This document shows positions 15,113 through 25,305 of a stretch of 64,000 nucleotides of DNA, piece by piece. The DNA is from Clostridiales bacterium. GTDB lineage: Bacteria; Bacillota; Clostridia; Christensenellales; Pumilibacteraceae. Within the stretch, counting starts at the first letter, position 1, and each line of letters starts with the position of its first letter. The notes below the pieces were generated by a model, which did not search any database, had not been told where the DNA came from, and saw only the letters and a program-made list of their open reading frames with translations. Where the stretch lies: positions 32,293-96,292 of the forward strand of contig SVHU01000001.1 of assembly GCA_015055625.1 (NCBI GenBank), written 5' to 3'. A program made the position numbers and the translations under genes.

Positions 15113-17100
15113 TTTTCTACCTCAGTTTTTGAAATTTTAATTACAATAGGTCTACCATGTGGGCAATATAAGACAACGTTATTTTTTTGCATGTCTGCAA
15201 TAAGCATTTTAATCTCGTCATTGCTGATATTCATATCGCCTTTGATTGCGCTTTTGCACGCATTTTGCATTAATTTATCCTTAAAAATACTAAGATTGTC
15301 AATAGTACGTTTGTTGGTAATATCTGATAGCAATGTTGTCATAAAATCCGCTACGCTCATTTCGCCACATCTTGCAGGAATGCCTTTTAGTGAGAATGTG
15401 TTGTTCCCAAACGTATCTAAGTCAAAGCCGTAATCTTTAAGCGTGGGGATAAATTCGTTTATTACGTTAAATTCGTCGGTTGTAACGGTAAACGTATAGG
15501 GGATAAGAAGGTTTTGAACGGCAATACGCTTTTCTTTAAAATCTTTTTCCAATTTATCGTATAGTATACGTTCGTGTGCAGCGTGCTGATCAACGAAAAA
15601 TACGTATGCTCCACTTTCGAAAATAAGGTACGTATTGAATATTTTGCCAACGTAAGTAAGTTGTTCTTCCCCAATATCAGATTTTTCCTGAACCCAAACT
15701 TCGTTAGTTTCAACAAATTCATATTCTGAGTCGTTTTGAGTAAAAGTATCGGTGTTTATTAAGTTGTTTGATTCCTCAATAAGTTCGTTTTTAGCATCTG
15801 TCTTGGATTCTTTGATAACTTCGCTGTTTTTGTCGCTAAAATCAAATCCCTTTGTAGATGAGTGGTCTGCAATAGAATTAAATAAATCCTGTGTAAACAA
15901 TGAAGTAAAAGTTGAAGTTTCTTTAAGCTGAGCCTTTTCTTCGGTTTCTCTAGAAAGAATCGTGCGGGTTGAGGGAAATTCGAACGTTTCCTTTTTATCC
16001 TCAAACGTCTTATTTGCAGGAATAAAAGATTGTTCGTTTTCTGTTTCGTCTAACAAAATAAACTCTTCGCCTACGTTTTCGGTGTTTACGTTTGAAATTT
16101 CTTTTGCAATACGCGCGTTTTGATTTATTATTTCTTTTACCGTGTTGGTAAGAAGCCCTTTAATAATGCCAACGCACGCAAATTTAACCTCAAGTTTGTT
16201 CGGGTGAACGTTTACGTCAATTAAATCGTATGGTAGATCTATATAAAGAATGAATACAGGAAATTGACGTTTCATCAAAAAGTCCTGATAGCAACCATAC
16301 ATCCAATAAGAAATTTCGTCACTAATAACGTATCTCCCGTTTGCAATAACGGTTTGGTACGTTTTTGCGTGTTTTGTAAACGAGGGGTTTCCTATATATC
16401 CGTAAATTTTAATTCCGTTAGCTTCTGCGTCAATTTTGATAAGATCTTTCAAAAAGTCGGGACCGTATACACAATATATTGCATTTTCAAGTCCAGTTCC
16501 TGCGGAACGATATACTGTTTTACCATTAATAGTAAGAGCAATAGAAATGTTGTAATTTGCTAAAATGATTTTAGAAATAAGTGCAGTTATAGTGTTTTCT
16601 TCTATGTTGCTTTTTTGTAGAAATTTTTTTCTTGCCGGAATGTTGCCAAAAACATTTTCTACCGTAACCGACGTTCCTTTAGGTGCGCCGTATTCTCCGC
16701 TATCTACAACTACTCCGTGGTCAATGCAGTGTCTATACCCCATTTGTGAGTCGTGTTTTCTAGATATCATAGTAACCTTAGAAACGGCAGCTATTGATGG
16801 CAAAGCTTCGCCTCTAAATCCTAAAGTTGCAATGCTGTCAAGATCGGAAATATCTTTGATTTTACTGGTTGCGTGTGCTAAGAATGCTGTAGGAACGTCT
16901 TGAGGTGATATGCCTTTTCCGTTGTCGGATACGCAAATGTAGTCTACACCACCGTTTTTAATTTCGATAGAAATTGCGGTTGCTCCAGCGTCAATACTGT
17001 TTTCAACAAGCTCTTTGACGATAGACGCCGGTTTTTCTACAACTTCTCCTGCGGCAATTCTATTGTATATTGATTTGTCTAATACTTTAATATCATTCAT
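15091..17100 (-). CDS. mutL: DNA mismatch repair protein MutL
   Basis: This 669-residue protein links MutS recognition to strand incision. The N-terminal GHKL ATPase is clear: AAGEVVEKPASIVKELVENS, the GKGI loop and GFRGEALPSIA. A variable acidic linker spans about residues 340-480. The C-terminal domain has the endonuclease-type motif DQHAAHE followed by RILYD, where the family usually ends with Glu rather than Asp, plus ACKSAIKGD and CPHGRP. The motifs imply a nicking MutL as in organisms without MutH. It overlaps mutS by 8 nt (ATGAATGA region). Confidence 0.97.
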   Translation of the reverse strand: MNDIKVLDKSIYNRIAAGEVVEKPASIVKELVENSIDAGATAISIEIKNGGVDYICVSDNGKGISPQDVPTAFLAHATSKIKDISDLDSIATLGFRGEALPSIAAVSKVTMISRKHDSQMGYRHCIDHGVVVDSGEYGAPKGTSVTVENVFGNIPARKKFLQKSNIEENTITALISKIILANYNISIALTINGKTVYRSAGTGLENAIYCVYGPDFLKDLIKIDAEANGIKIYGYIGNPSFTKHAKTYQTVIANGRYVISDEISYWMYGCYQDFLMKRQFPVFILYIDLPYDLIDVNVHPNKLEVKFACVGIIKGLLTNTVKEIINQNARIAKEISNVNTENVGEEFILLDETENEQSFIPANKTFEDKKETFEFPSTRTILSRETEEKAQLKETSTFTSLFTQDLFNSIADHSSTKGFDFSDKNSEVIKESKTDAKNELIEESNNLINTDTFTQNDSEYEFVETNEVWVQEKSDIGEEQLTYVGKIFNTYLIFESGAYVFFVDQHAAHERILYDKLEKDFKEKRIAVQNLLIPYTFTVTTDEFNVINEFIPTLKDYGFDLDTFGNNTFSLKGIPARCGEMSVADFMTTLLSDITNKRTIDNLSIFKDKLMQNACKSAIKGDMNISNDEIKMLIADMQKNNVVLYCPHGRPIVIKISKTEVEKWFKRIV

Positions 17101-19675
17101 TTTCTATTTTTTCCTTAAGATCCGCAAGAATATCCAGCGCTGATCGGGGTGTTATTGAGTCTATATCCAATTCTCTCAAAATCTTTGAAACTTCAGTTTG
17201 TTTGCCTGTTGAGAAAATTGATAGCTGATAGTTATTGGTAGCGTTTTCTTTTTCACGCTTAACAATATCGCTGTTTTCCAATTTTTTAAGGATTTCTTTG
17301 GATTTTTTAATGATAGTATCGGGAAGTCCTGCAAGCTGAGCAACTTCTATACCAAAGCTCCTGTTTGCGCTTCCTCTCATCATTTTTCTTACAAAGACTA
17401 TGCTACCTGCAAGTTCCCTGACGCTAAGTTTGTAGTTTTTAATCCCGTCCATTTTGCCTTCAAGCTCGGTAAGCTCGTGGTAGTGCGTGGAAAACAGAGT
17501 TTTTGCTTTAAGGTTAGCTGAAACGTAATCCATTATTGCCCAAGCAATACTTAGTCCGTCATAAGTGGAAGTTCCTCTACCAATTTCGTCCAATAAAAGT
17601 AAGCTGTTGTCTGTTGCGTTTTGCATAATGTGCGCAACTTCGCTCATTTCCACCATAAAGGTGCTTCGTCCTGTGGAAAGATCGTCGCTTGCGCCTACTC
17701 TAGTGAAAATTTTATCAACAATGCAAAGTTCAGCACTTACAGCAGGGACAAAACATCCTATTTGAGCCATAATGCAAATAAGGGCAACCTGTCGCATAAA
17801 TACGCTTTTTCCTGCCATATTGGGGCCGGTTATAAGCATTGTTCTACTATCGCTGTTATCTAAGAAAGTATCGTTTGGTACAAATTGTTCGTTGCGTAAT
17901 ATCTTTTCAACGACAGGATGTCTTCCTTCTAATATCTTTATGTGGTTAAATTCAGCCTTTACGGTTGGCTTTACGTAGTTGTTTTCGGCAGATACGATAG
18001 CGCAAGAATATAGACAGTCTAGATATGCGATGCTATGCGCTGCATATCTAATTTCCAATGCTCTTAGGGTGATTTTTTGAACTATTTGCTCAAATAAGAA
18101 TTCTTCGCGTTTTTTAGAATTTTCTTCAGCGTTAAAAATTTTGGATTCTAAGTCCTTAAGCTCGTCGGTTATATAACGCTCGCCCGTGGTTAGAGTTTGT
18201 CTTCTTACGTAACGGTAAGGAACCATATTTGTTTGTGATTTGCTAACTTCGATATAATAACCAAAAACTCTGTTGTAAGAGATTTTAAGGTTCTTAATAC
18301 CGGTTTCTTCTTTTTCGTGAGCTTCCATTTGCGCAAGGATCGCGTGAGTGTTGTTTCTGATGTTTCGATACTCGTCAAGCTCTTTATCAAATCCGTCGTT
18401 TATTACGCCACCATCGTGAATATTGACGTGTGGATTGGGTTTTATTGCGCTAATAAGTAGCTCTGCTTCGGTAGAAAAATCGTGGATTGCTGACAGTAAT
18501 GTCTTAACTAGCGGATTAGTAGCGCTTTTTAACGTGTAGAGTAATTTTTCTACGTTTTTAAGCGATGATCCTAGCGATACACAATCTTTTGGAGTGATGT
18601 TTCCAAACGCACAGCGACCAGCGATTCGCTCAATATCCTCTATACCTTTTAGAATTTCGATAACTTCGTCCCTAAGGATTATATCTCCGTTAATCCACTC
18701 TAAAGCGTTTAGGCGGTCATTTATTTCAACTTCGTCTAAAAGCGGTTTTTCAAGCCATTGTTTTAACGTTCTAGAACCCATAGAGGTGGAAGTTTTATCC
18801 AACAGCCACAATAAAGAACCGTACTTTTTGCCACTTGTGGTGGAAAGAATTTCTAAAGTGCGTCTTGCATTGTAATCTAAGCCCATATATTGATTGTTCT
18901 TTTCGTGAGTTGAAGAGTCTATGTGGGCAGGTAGCTTTTTCTGAGTTTCTTCAATGTATGATAAAAGCGCGCCAGCAGCCGAAATGCTGTGTTCGTTATT
19001 TTCAAACGCTTCGGTTTTAATATTGCACTGGTTAAGCTTGTCTATTGCGGTTGAAAAGACAAACATGCTTTCTTTGTATTGCGAAAACTTACAAATTCCG
19101 CCATATTTAACTAAAGATAAATCAACTGAACGCGCAAGCATTTCACCATTACAAATAATTTCTGAGGGCGAAATTCTCGAAAGCAATTCGTTGAGTTGCA
19201 TATTAATTTGAGCGTCGATAAACGCGTTATTAAACTCGCCTGTCGTTATATCAATCCATGCTACGCCAACAGCGTTATCTTTAAGAAAAACTGACGCAAG
19301 ATAGTTGTTTTCCTTTTCGTCAAGCATAGAACTGTCGATTTTAGTTCCTGGAGTAATTTCTCGTGTTATATTTCTTACAACAAGCCCTTTTTGATCGCCG
19401 GGTTTTGTAACTTGTTCACAGATTGCAACCTTATATCCTTTAGATAAAAGTTTATTAATATACGTTTCTGCAGCATGGTATGGAACTCCGCACATTGGTG
19501 CGCGCTCTTCAAGACCGCAATTTCTACCTGTTAGAGTGAGTTCAAGCTCTCTGCTGACAGTTATTGCATCGTCGAAAAACATTTCGTAAAAGTCGCCAAG
19601 ACGATAAAATACAATAGTATCCTTGTATTTGTCTTTTACCTTTAAATATTGTTGCATCATTGGTGATAATGCCAT
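17093..19675 (-). CDS. mutS: DNA mismatch repair protein MutS
   Basis: This 860-residue protein recognises mismatches and small loops. The Phe-x-Glu mismatch-probing motif is in RLGDFYEMFFDDA near residue 27. The Walker A motif is TGPNMAGKS near residue 610, followed by DDLSTGRSTFMVEM, LLLDEIGRGTSTYDG (Walker B) and STHYHEL. It is of standard length with a C-terminal helical clamp. It is the second gene of miaB-mutS-mutL-miaA, only 4 bp after miaB. Confidence 0.98.
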   Translation of the reverse strand: MALSPMMQQYLKVKDKYKDTIVFYRLGDFYEMFFDDAITVSRELELTLTGRNCGLEERAPMCGVPYHAAETYINKLLSKGYKVAICEQVTKPGDQKGLVVRNITREITPGTKIDSSMLDEKENNYLASVFLKDNAVGVAWIDITTGEFNNAFIDAQINMQLNELLSRISPSEIICNGEMLARSVDLSLVKYGGICKFSQYKESMFVFSTAIDKLNQCNIKTEAFENNEHSISAAGALLSYIEETQKKLPAHIDSSTHEKNNQYMGLDYNARRTLEILSTTSGKKYGSLLWLLDKTSTSMGSRTLKQWLEKPLLDEVEINDRLNALEWINGDIILRDEVIEILKGIEDIERIAGRCAFGNITPKDCVSLGSSLKNVEKLLYTLKSATNPLVKTLLSAIHDFSTEAELLISAIKPNPHVNIHDGGVINDGFDKELDEYRNIRNNTHAILAQMEAHEKEETGIKNLKISYNRVFGYYIEVSKSQTNMVPYRYVRRQTLTTGERYITDELKDLESKIFNAEENSKKREEFLFEQIVQKITLRALEIRYAAHSIAYLDCLYSCAIVSAENNYVKPTVKAEFNHIKILEGRHPVVEKILRNEQFVPNDTFLDNSDSRTMLITGPNMAGKSVFMRQVALICIMAQIGCFVPAVSAELCIVDKIFTRVGASDDLSTGRSTFMVEMSEVAHIMQNATDNSLLLLDEIGRGTSTYDGLSIAWAIMDYVSANLKAKTLFSTHYHELTELEGKMDGIKNYKLSVRELAGSIVFVRKMMRGSANRSFGIEVAQLAGLPDTIIKKSKEILKKLENSDIVKREKENATNNYQLSIFSTGKQTEVSKILRELDIDSITPRSALDILADLKEKIENE

Positions 19676-19679
19676 AATA

Positions 19680-20978
19680 TTACTCCTTTATTTTTCCAAT
19701 AAGTTGATTGTTTTTGCTCTTTGTTATTTCTACGTTCACGAATTTTCCGTATACGTTGTCTTTGCTTTCAAACGTAATAGCTTTTTCGCAGGATGATTTA
19801 CCTTTTGCGATGCCGTCTTTCCATTCTTCGCAAATTACTTCAAACGTTTTTCCTACACAATCTGATGCTTGCTTATTGCCTATTTCGAACTGAAGGTCGA
19901 TAAGACGCTTTATTCTCGCTTGCTTTATTGCGTATGGAATTTGCTCCATTTTATCCGCAGGAGTTCCCGAACGTCGTGAGTAAATAAAGGTGAAAAGATT
20001 ATTAAATCCAACGGTTTTTACTACCTTTTCGGTTTCGAGATAATCTTCTTCGGTTTCGGTGGGAAATCCTACCATAATATCGCTGGACAGTCCTACGTGT
20101 GGAATATACTTTCTTATCATATCAATGGTGTCTAAATACTGTTTTTGAGTGTACTTACGGTTCATCATGGACAATATTCTGTCGCTTCCTGCTTGAACGG
20201 GAAGATGAATATAGTCTGCAAGTTTTTCACTTGAAGCAATAACCTTTACAACGTCTTCAGACAGGTCTTTAGGATGTGAAGTCATAAATTTGAGTCTGAA
20301 TTTTCCGTCAATTTCAGCAAGACTTGATAAAAGCGATGCAAAATTGGTATCCGAGCCTGCTCCGTAAGAGTTTACGTTTTGACCTAAAAGTGTTATTTCT
20401 TTATAGCCTTCGTTTACAAGATTTTTTACTTCACTTATAATTTGTTTTGGATCACGTGATCGTTCTCTTCCTCTGACGTAAGGAACAATACAATATGAAC
20501 AGAAATTGTTACATCCGTACATAATATTTACCCATCCGTTAACTCCGCTACTGCGTAAAACGGGAATATTTTCCACAATCTCCTTTTCTTTGTCCCAAAT
20601 ATCTATTATGCGTTTGTTGTCAAAACTGTCTAAATACTCACCAAACTGAGATAAATTATGCGTGCCGAAAATAATATTGATAAAAGGACAGCGCTTCTTT
20701 AACATCTGAGCGTTTCCTTCCTTTTGAGCCATACAACCGCACACCGCGATAATCATATCGGGCTTGTTTTCTTTCATTTTTTTAGCAATGCCAAGATTGC
20801 CGAGTATTTTAGTTTCGGCTGTTTCTCTTACGCAACAGGTATTGAATACCATTATATCGCAATTTTCAGGCTTGTCCGTAGGAATAAAACCTCTTTTAGA
20901 TAACATTCCAGCAAGTTGCTCTGATTCGTGGACGTTCATTTGACATCCGTATGTATGTATATAGAAAGTTTTTTGCAT
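19680..20978 (-). CDS. miaB: tRNA-2-methylthio-N6-dimethylallyladenosine synthase
   Basis: This 432-residue radical-SAM methylthiotransferase converts i6A37 to ms2i6A37 in tRNA. The N-terminal UPF0004 domain has its three cluster cysteines (YGCQMN, NTCCVRE, VCGCMAQ). The radical-SAM motif is CNNFCSYC near residue 157, and a C-terminal TRAM domain follows. It is the first gene of the mismatch-repair/tRNA-modification operon. A well-formed AGGAGG lies before its ATG, in a 97-bp region shared with the divergent PBP gene. Confidence 0.97.
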   Translation of the reverse strand: MQKTFYIHTYGCQMNVHESEQLAGMLSKRGFIPTDKPENCDIMVFNTCCVRETAETKILGNLGIAKKMKENKPDMIIAVCGCMAQKEGNAQMLKKRCPFINIIFGTHNLSQFGEYLDSFDNKRIIDIWDKEKEIVENIPVLRSSGVNGWVNIMYGCNNFCSYCIVPYVRGRERSRDPKQIISEVKNLVNEGYKEITLLGQNVNSYGAGSDTNFASLLSSLAEIDGKFRLKFMTSHPKDLSEDVVKVIASSEKLADYIHLPVQAGSDRILSMMNRKYTQKQYLDTIDMIRKYIPHVGLSSDIMVGFPTETEEDYLETEKVVKTVGFNNLFTFIYSRRSGTPADKMEQIPYAIKQARIKRLIDLQFEIGNKQASDCVGKTFEVICEEWKDGIAKGKSSCEKAITFESKDNVYGKFVNVEITKSKNNQLIGKIKE

Positions 20979-21075
20979 AATTCCTCCTATAACATTATAA
21001 TATATTTTTTGTCAAAAGTATAGCAAAACCGTTCGAATTTATAATATTTTTTACTTTGTAAAACATAATAAATAT

Positions 21076-23064
21076 ATGATAAAGTTACGAAAAAAACTTA
21101 AAATTATACTTTTGACAGCTACTTGCTTGCTTTTGTGTGCTTTTACGGTTGGTTTTATAGTTTTTTCGCCATATATAGACCTTTATAAGAATTATGATAC
21201 AGATATATCCGAGGTTGCATATATCAGTAAAACGTTAAAAATGTACGATAAAGACGGTAAGAGCGAAATTTCTTTGTATAATAACGGCTGTTATGTAAAA
21301 ATAGATGAACTTCCTTTGCATGTGTATGAAGCTTTTGTTAGTGTGGAAGACAAGCGTTTTTATAAACATTCCGGGGTAGATTATTATAGAATGTTGGGGG
21401 CGTTTTTTGACAATATAAAGAGTGGAAAATTTAAAGAGGGCGCTTCCACTATAACTCAACAGTTGGTTAAAAATACGTTGCTTGACGGTGATAAAACGAT
21501 AGAACGTAAAATTAAAGAGATAAAGCTTGCTCAAAAAGTTGAACAAAAATACACAAAAAGAGAAATTTTAGAAAAATATCTTAACGTGATATATTTTGGA
21601 TCTAACGTATACGGTTTGGCAAATGCCAGTGAACATTATTTTGGAAAAGATGTTACAAAACTTTCCATAAGTGAAAGCGCGTTGCTTGCAGGAATTATAA
21701 ACAACCCAATGGTTTATAATCCGTTCAAAAATCCGCAAAATGCAATATCGAGAAGAAATTTTATATTGCAAAAAATGTTAGAGCGAGATATAATCACTAA
21801 AAAACAATACGAAACTAGTATAAACGAGCCTTTAGGTGTTGTAAAATCTAAGGTTAATTATAATCAATACTACAATAACGTTATTGATTGTTTGGAAAAG
21901 CTTAATTTTGATTATAAGAATAAAAGCACACAGGTTGCTGTAACACTGCCCATAGATAAGATTTTATGTAAAAAGGTAGAAGAAATTATTAACGAGTGTG
22001 CTTGTGATTATAACGTTAATGTAATTATTGCTGAAAATACAACAGGGGACGTTTTGTGTAACATGTCTACATTTAAGTATGACGTGTCTAAAGCTAGGTT
22101 TATGCCGGGATCTACAATAAAACCTATTTTGTGCTACGCACCATTGCTTGAAGAGAACTTGATTTATACGGTTAGTTCAGTAAACGACAAGCCTTATTCT
22201 ATAGGAAGCTATTCTCCTGAGAATTTCAATAAAAAATATAGAGGAAATATTACGCAAAGAGAGGCTCTTGCATATTCGTCAAATTCAGTAGCATTACAAA
22301 ATCTAGAGAGAATAGGTTTGCAAAAAGCAGTGAATTTTGCCCAAAAATCGGGACTTAATTTTAGTGATGCTGATAAGGATAATTATGCGATTGCGCTAGG
22401 TGGTGTAAAGTACGGTTTTACGCTAAACGAGTTACTTACGAGTTATATGTGTATTGCCAGAAATGGTAATAAAATTACTCCCTCTTACGTCAATTGTATA
22501 GACAAAAATAAAAAGATTGTCTTTTCATCTTGCGCTAATGGGAAAAATATTATGAAGGAAGAAACTGCATTTTTATTGTCGGAAATGCTTAGAGATTGCG
22601 CAGATTACGGTACTGCTAAGACGTTAAAAAAGCATAAAAACGTGAGAGCAAAAACGGGAACAGTTGGTGATAAAAACGGCAATAGCGAGTGTTACTGTAT
22701 TGCGTTTTCTCCCGCTTACACTGTGCTTTGTCACGTTTCTAAAAACGAAAATCCTTTACCCTTGAATATTATGGGAGGTACGCTTCCAACAAGAATTGTT
22801 GATGAAATTTTTGAGTATCTTAATGATAAAACCGAGTTTAGAGTGCCTGATGACATTGTTGAAAAGGATATTATGCTTTCTAAGTTAAAAGATGGTAACG
22901 TGGTTTTAGCTCCGTTTTATGAAAGAGAAATAAATAAAAAGAGCTGTTTTTTCTCTAGGGATAATATTCCAGAATATCAAAACAACTCTTATAATGATTT
23001 TATTGAAAAGTACGATTTAGCTTATTCTTATGAGTTCGATATTTTCGATAGCTTCATTAATTAA
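21076..23064 (+). CDS. Class A penicillin-binding protein (transglycosylase/transpeptidase)
   Basis: This 662-residue membrane-anchored enzyme polymerises and cross-links peptidoglycan. A cytoplasmic basic stub and one transmembrane helix (about 9-31) lead to a GT51 domain with the catalytic EDKRFYKHSGVD and GASTITQQLVKN motifs. The transpeptidase has PGSTIKP (SxxK serine), SSNS (SxN) and KTGTVG. It is one of few plus-strand genes. No clear ribosome site precedes ATG 21076, so it may be poorly translated or leaderless. Its last 48 bp overlap the end of thiI in antisense. A sporulation-specific PBP is possible. Confidence 0.93.
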   Translation: MIKLRKKLKIILLTATCLLLCAFTVGFIVFSPYIDLYKNYDTDISEVAYISKTLKMYDKDGKSEISLYNNGCYVKIDELPLHVYEAFVSVEDKRFYKHSGVDYYRMLGAFFDNIKSGKFKEGASTITQQLVKNTLLDGDKTIERKIKEIKLAQKVEQKYTKREILEKYLNVIYFGSNVYGLANASEHYFGKDVTKLSISESALLAGIINNPMVYNPFKNPQNAISRRNFILQKMLERDIITKKQYETSINEPLGVVKSKVNYNQYYNNVIDCLEKLNFDYKNKSTQVAVTLPIDKILCKKVEEIINECACDYNVNVIIAENTTGDVLCNMSTFKYDVSKARFMPGSTIKPILCYAPLLEENLIYTVSSVNDKPYSIGSYSPENFNKKYRGNITQREALAYSSNSVALQNLERIGLQKAVNFAQKSGLNFSDADKDNYAIALGGVKYGFTLNELLTSYMCIARNGNKITPSYVNCIDKNKKIVFSSCANGKNIMKEETAFLLSEMLRDCADYGTAKTLKKHKNVRAKTGTVGDKNGNSECYCIAFSPAYTVLCHVSKNENPLPLNIMGGTLPTRIVDEIFEYLNDKTEFRVPDDIVEKDIMLSKLKDGNVVLAPFYEREINKKSCFFSRDNIPEYQNNSYNDFIEKYDLAYSYEFDIFDSFIN

Positions 23065-24177
23065 TTCTTCAGCATTGGGGATTTTAGCTAATTCTTCCTC
23101 TACTTTTTGCGGATTGGGCTTTATAACAGGAGAATCTGGTAAAAATACGGTACAACAATCTTCATAGGGGAGAATGGAAGTTTCAAAAGTGCCTATTTTT
23201 TGCGCGATTGCAATAATTTCATCCTTATCCATTCCAATACACGGTCTAAAAATGGGTAGAGTTTTGATTTGCGAATTTGTAATATTAATACTTTCTAGTG
23301 TTTGGCTTGCAACTTGACCAAGGCTTTCGCCGTTTATGATGCATCCGCATCCACGCATTAATGCTACACGCTCGGCAATGCGCATCATAAAACATCTAAC
23401 AAGTGTTATCATATATGAAGAATCGCAGTTTTTGTGGATTTCTTCTTGAATTTTGGTAAAAGGTACGCAAGAAAGATTTATTCTTGTTGCATATGAAGAT
23501 ACTATTTTGGCAAGATCTACTACCTTTTCTTTTGCAAGTTCGCTAGTATATGGATAGGAGTGAAAATGAATAGCGTCAAGATTTAGTCCGCGCTTACTCA
23601 TCATATAACCTGCAACAGGGCTGTCAATTCCACCAGAGAGTAAAAGCATGCCTTTTCCAGCTGTTCCAACAGGCATTCCTCCTGCGCATAGGATTTTATC
23701 TGCATAAACAAAAGTACCGCCGTCTTCTCTAATATCGATATTTACAATAAAATCGGGATTAAAAAGGTCAACCGAGAGTTTATGGTGTTTTTCTAGGATT
23801 TTTCCACCAATAAATTGTGAGGTTTGAACGGAAGTCATTGGAAATTTTTTATCGGCTCTATTGGTGTCAACCTTAAACGTTCCTTCATCTTTTGCTAAAG
23901 CTACACAAGTTTTAACAATTTCGTCCAAATCGGTTTTTATGTATTGAGCTACCGATATTGAGTGAATACCAAAAACTTGCTTCAATCTTTCAATTATTAT
24001 GTCCTCGTCTTCTTCGGAGAAGTTAGAAACCATATATCTTGCTCTTTTGCAGGTAAATTCGCATTGAATATCCTTTAGTTTGTGCTTTATGTTTTTTACA
24101 AGAGCAGACTCGAAGAATCCTCTATTACGTCCTTTAAGGTGAATTTCGCCGTAGCGAATAAGAATAACTTTATCCAA
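23017..24177 (-). CDS. thiI: tRNA 4-thiouridine synthase ThiI
   Basis: This 386-residue enzyme adenylates U8 of tRNA and inserts sulfur. It has an N-terminal ferredoxin-like domain, a THUMP domain and a PP-loop pyrophosphatase domain with LLSGGIDSPVAGYMM near residue 180. It lacks the C-terminal rhodanese domain of E. coli ThiI, as usual in Firmicutes, where a dedicated cysteine desulfurase donates sulfur. That partner is the gene just upstream, overlapping by 8 nt. The 3' end overlaps the convergent PBP gene. Confidence 0.96.
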   Translation of the reverse strand: MDKVILIRYGEIHLKGRNRGFFESALVKNIKHKLKDIQCEFTCKRARYMVSNFSEEDEDIIIERLKQVFGIHSISVAQYIKTDLDEIVKTCVALAKDEGTFKVDTNRADKKFPMTSVQTSQFIGGKILEKHHKLSVDLFNPDFIVNIDIREDGGTFVYADKILCAGGMPVGTAGKGMLLLSGGIDSPVAGYMMSKRGLNLDAIHFHSYPYTSELAKEKVVDLAKIVSSYATRINLSCVPFTKIQEEIHKNCDSSYMITLVRCFMMRIAERVALMRGCGCIINGESLGQVASQTLESINITNSQIKTLPIFRPCIGMDKDEIIAIAQKIGTFETSILPYEDCCTVFLPDSPVIKPNPQKVEEELAKIPNAEELINEAIENIELIRIS

Positions 24178-25300
24178 TTTGATATCCTCTCAATTTGTTT
24201 ATATTTTCTTTTAATACGTTTGTTGCTGTGATTATTTCTTCTTGTGTTGTTTGAGGTGACAGACTTATACGTATAGCACCTGCAATTTTGCTGTCAGGTA
24301 TACCCATTGCGGATAAAACACGGTTACCGCTATGCGCGCTAGAACAAGCCGAGCCTCTACCGATATAAACTCCACTGTCCGCCATAATCGATTGCAATGT
24401 TTCAGCTCTTACACCGTTTATGGAAGCACAAACGATGAGCTTGCTGTTGTTTTCGGTGTTGCCAATAATTTCTACGCCGTCTATGGATTTGATTTCGCTT
24501 AGTAAAAGGTTGTAGTTAGCCTCTATCGTGGTGAGGTTGTAAAGCTCTTTATAGCACTGTGATGCCACGCCAAGAGCAGATATTCCGGCTACGTTTTCCG
24601 TTCCACTGCGCATGTTTTTCTCTTGTCCGCCACCATAAATATATGGGGCGATATGAATACCGCTTTTTATGAATAATACGCCTACGCCTTTTGGCGCTCC
24701 GATTTTATGTCCTGAAATACTGTAAAAATCAACGCCTAAACGCATAAGATTAGTGTTTGTTTTCATAAAGGCTTGTACGCCGTCGCTATGTATAAGTGTT
24801 TTGGGGCTTTTTGATTTTACTTTTTTTGATATTGTAGCAAGATCGTTAATAACGCCTGTTTCATTAGATACGTGAATAACGGACACGAGATTTGTTTTGT
24901 CGTCTACGAGTTTTAATAGTTCAGCTACGTTAACCGTGCCATCTTCGTTGATTGGAGCGAAACGAACGTCAAGTCCTTTGCTTGCAAGATTTTTTGCAGT
25001 TTCATAAACGCAAGCATGCTCTCCGCAACTTATGACAATATTGCCTTTTTTGTTTTTAAAAGCATTGTTAAGTACCCAGTTATTTGATTCTGTTGCGCAC
25101 GAAGTGAAATATATTTCGTCTTTTTTTACACTTAGATATGATGCAATAGTTTCACGTGCTTTAGTAATATGTGAAAGCGCTTCTCTACCGCCTTTGTAGG
25201 TTGCTGATGGGTTAAAATAGTCTTCGCGATATATTTTATCCATTGCTTCTATTGCTTTATCGTATACTTTGGTTGTGCTTGCATTGTCTAAAAATATCAT
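24170..25300 (-). CDS. Cysteine desulfurase (NifS/IscS family), ThiI partner
   Basis: This 376-residue PLP enzyme moves sulfur from cysteine to an enzyme persulfide. The N-terminus MIFLDNASTTKVYDKA is typical, the PLP lysine is in SISGHKIGAPKGVG near residue 200, and the active-site cysteine is in RGSACSS near residue 322. It sits directly before thiI, which points to tRNA thiolation (the NifZ/YrvO type role) rather than general Fe-S assembly. No IscU-like scaffold gene is nearby. Confidence 0.94.
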   Translation of the reverse strand: MIFLDNASTTKVYDKAIEAMDKIYREDYFNPSATYKGGREALSHITKARETIASYLSVKKDEIYFTSCATESNNWVLNNAFKNKKGNIVISCGEHACVYETAKNLASKGLDVRFAPINEDGTVNVAELLKLVDDKTNLVSVIHVSNETGVINDLATISKKVKSKSPKTLIHSDGVQAFMKTNTNLMRLGVDFYSISGHKIGAPKGVGVLFIKSGIHIAPYIYGGGQEKNMRSGTENVAGISALGVASQCYKELYNLTTIEANYNLLLSEIKSIDGVEIIGNTENNSKLIVCASINGVRAETLQSIMADSGVYIGRGSACSSAHSGNRVLSAMGIPDSKIAGAIRISLSPQTTQEEIITATNVLKENINKLRGYQIG

Positions 25301-25305
25301 AATTA

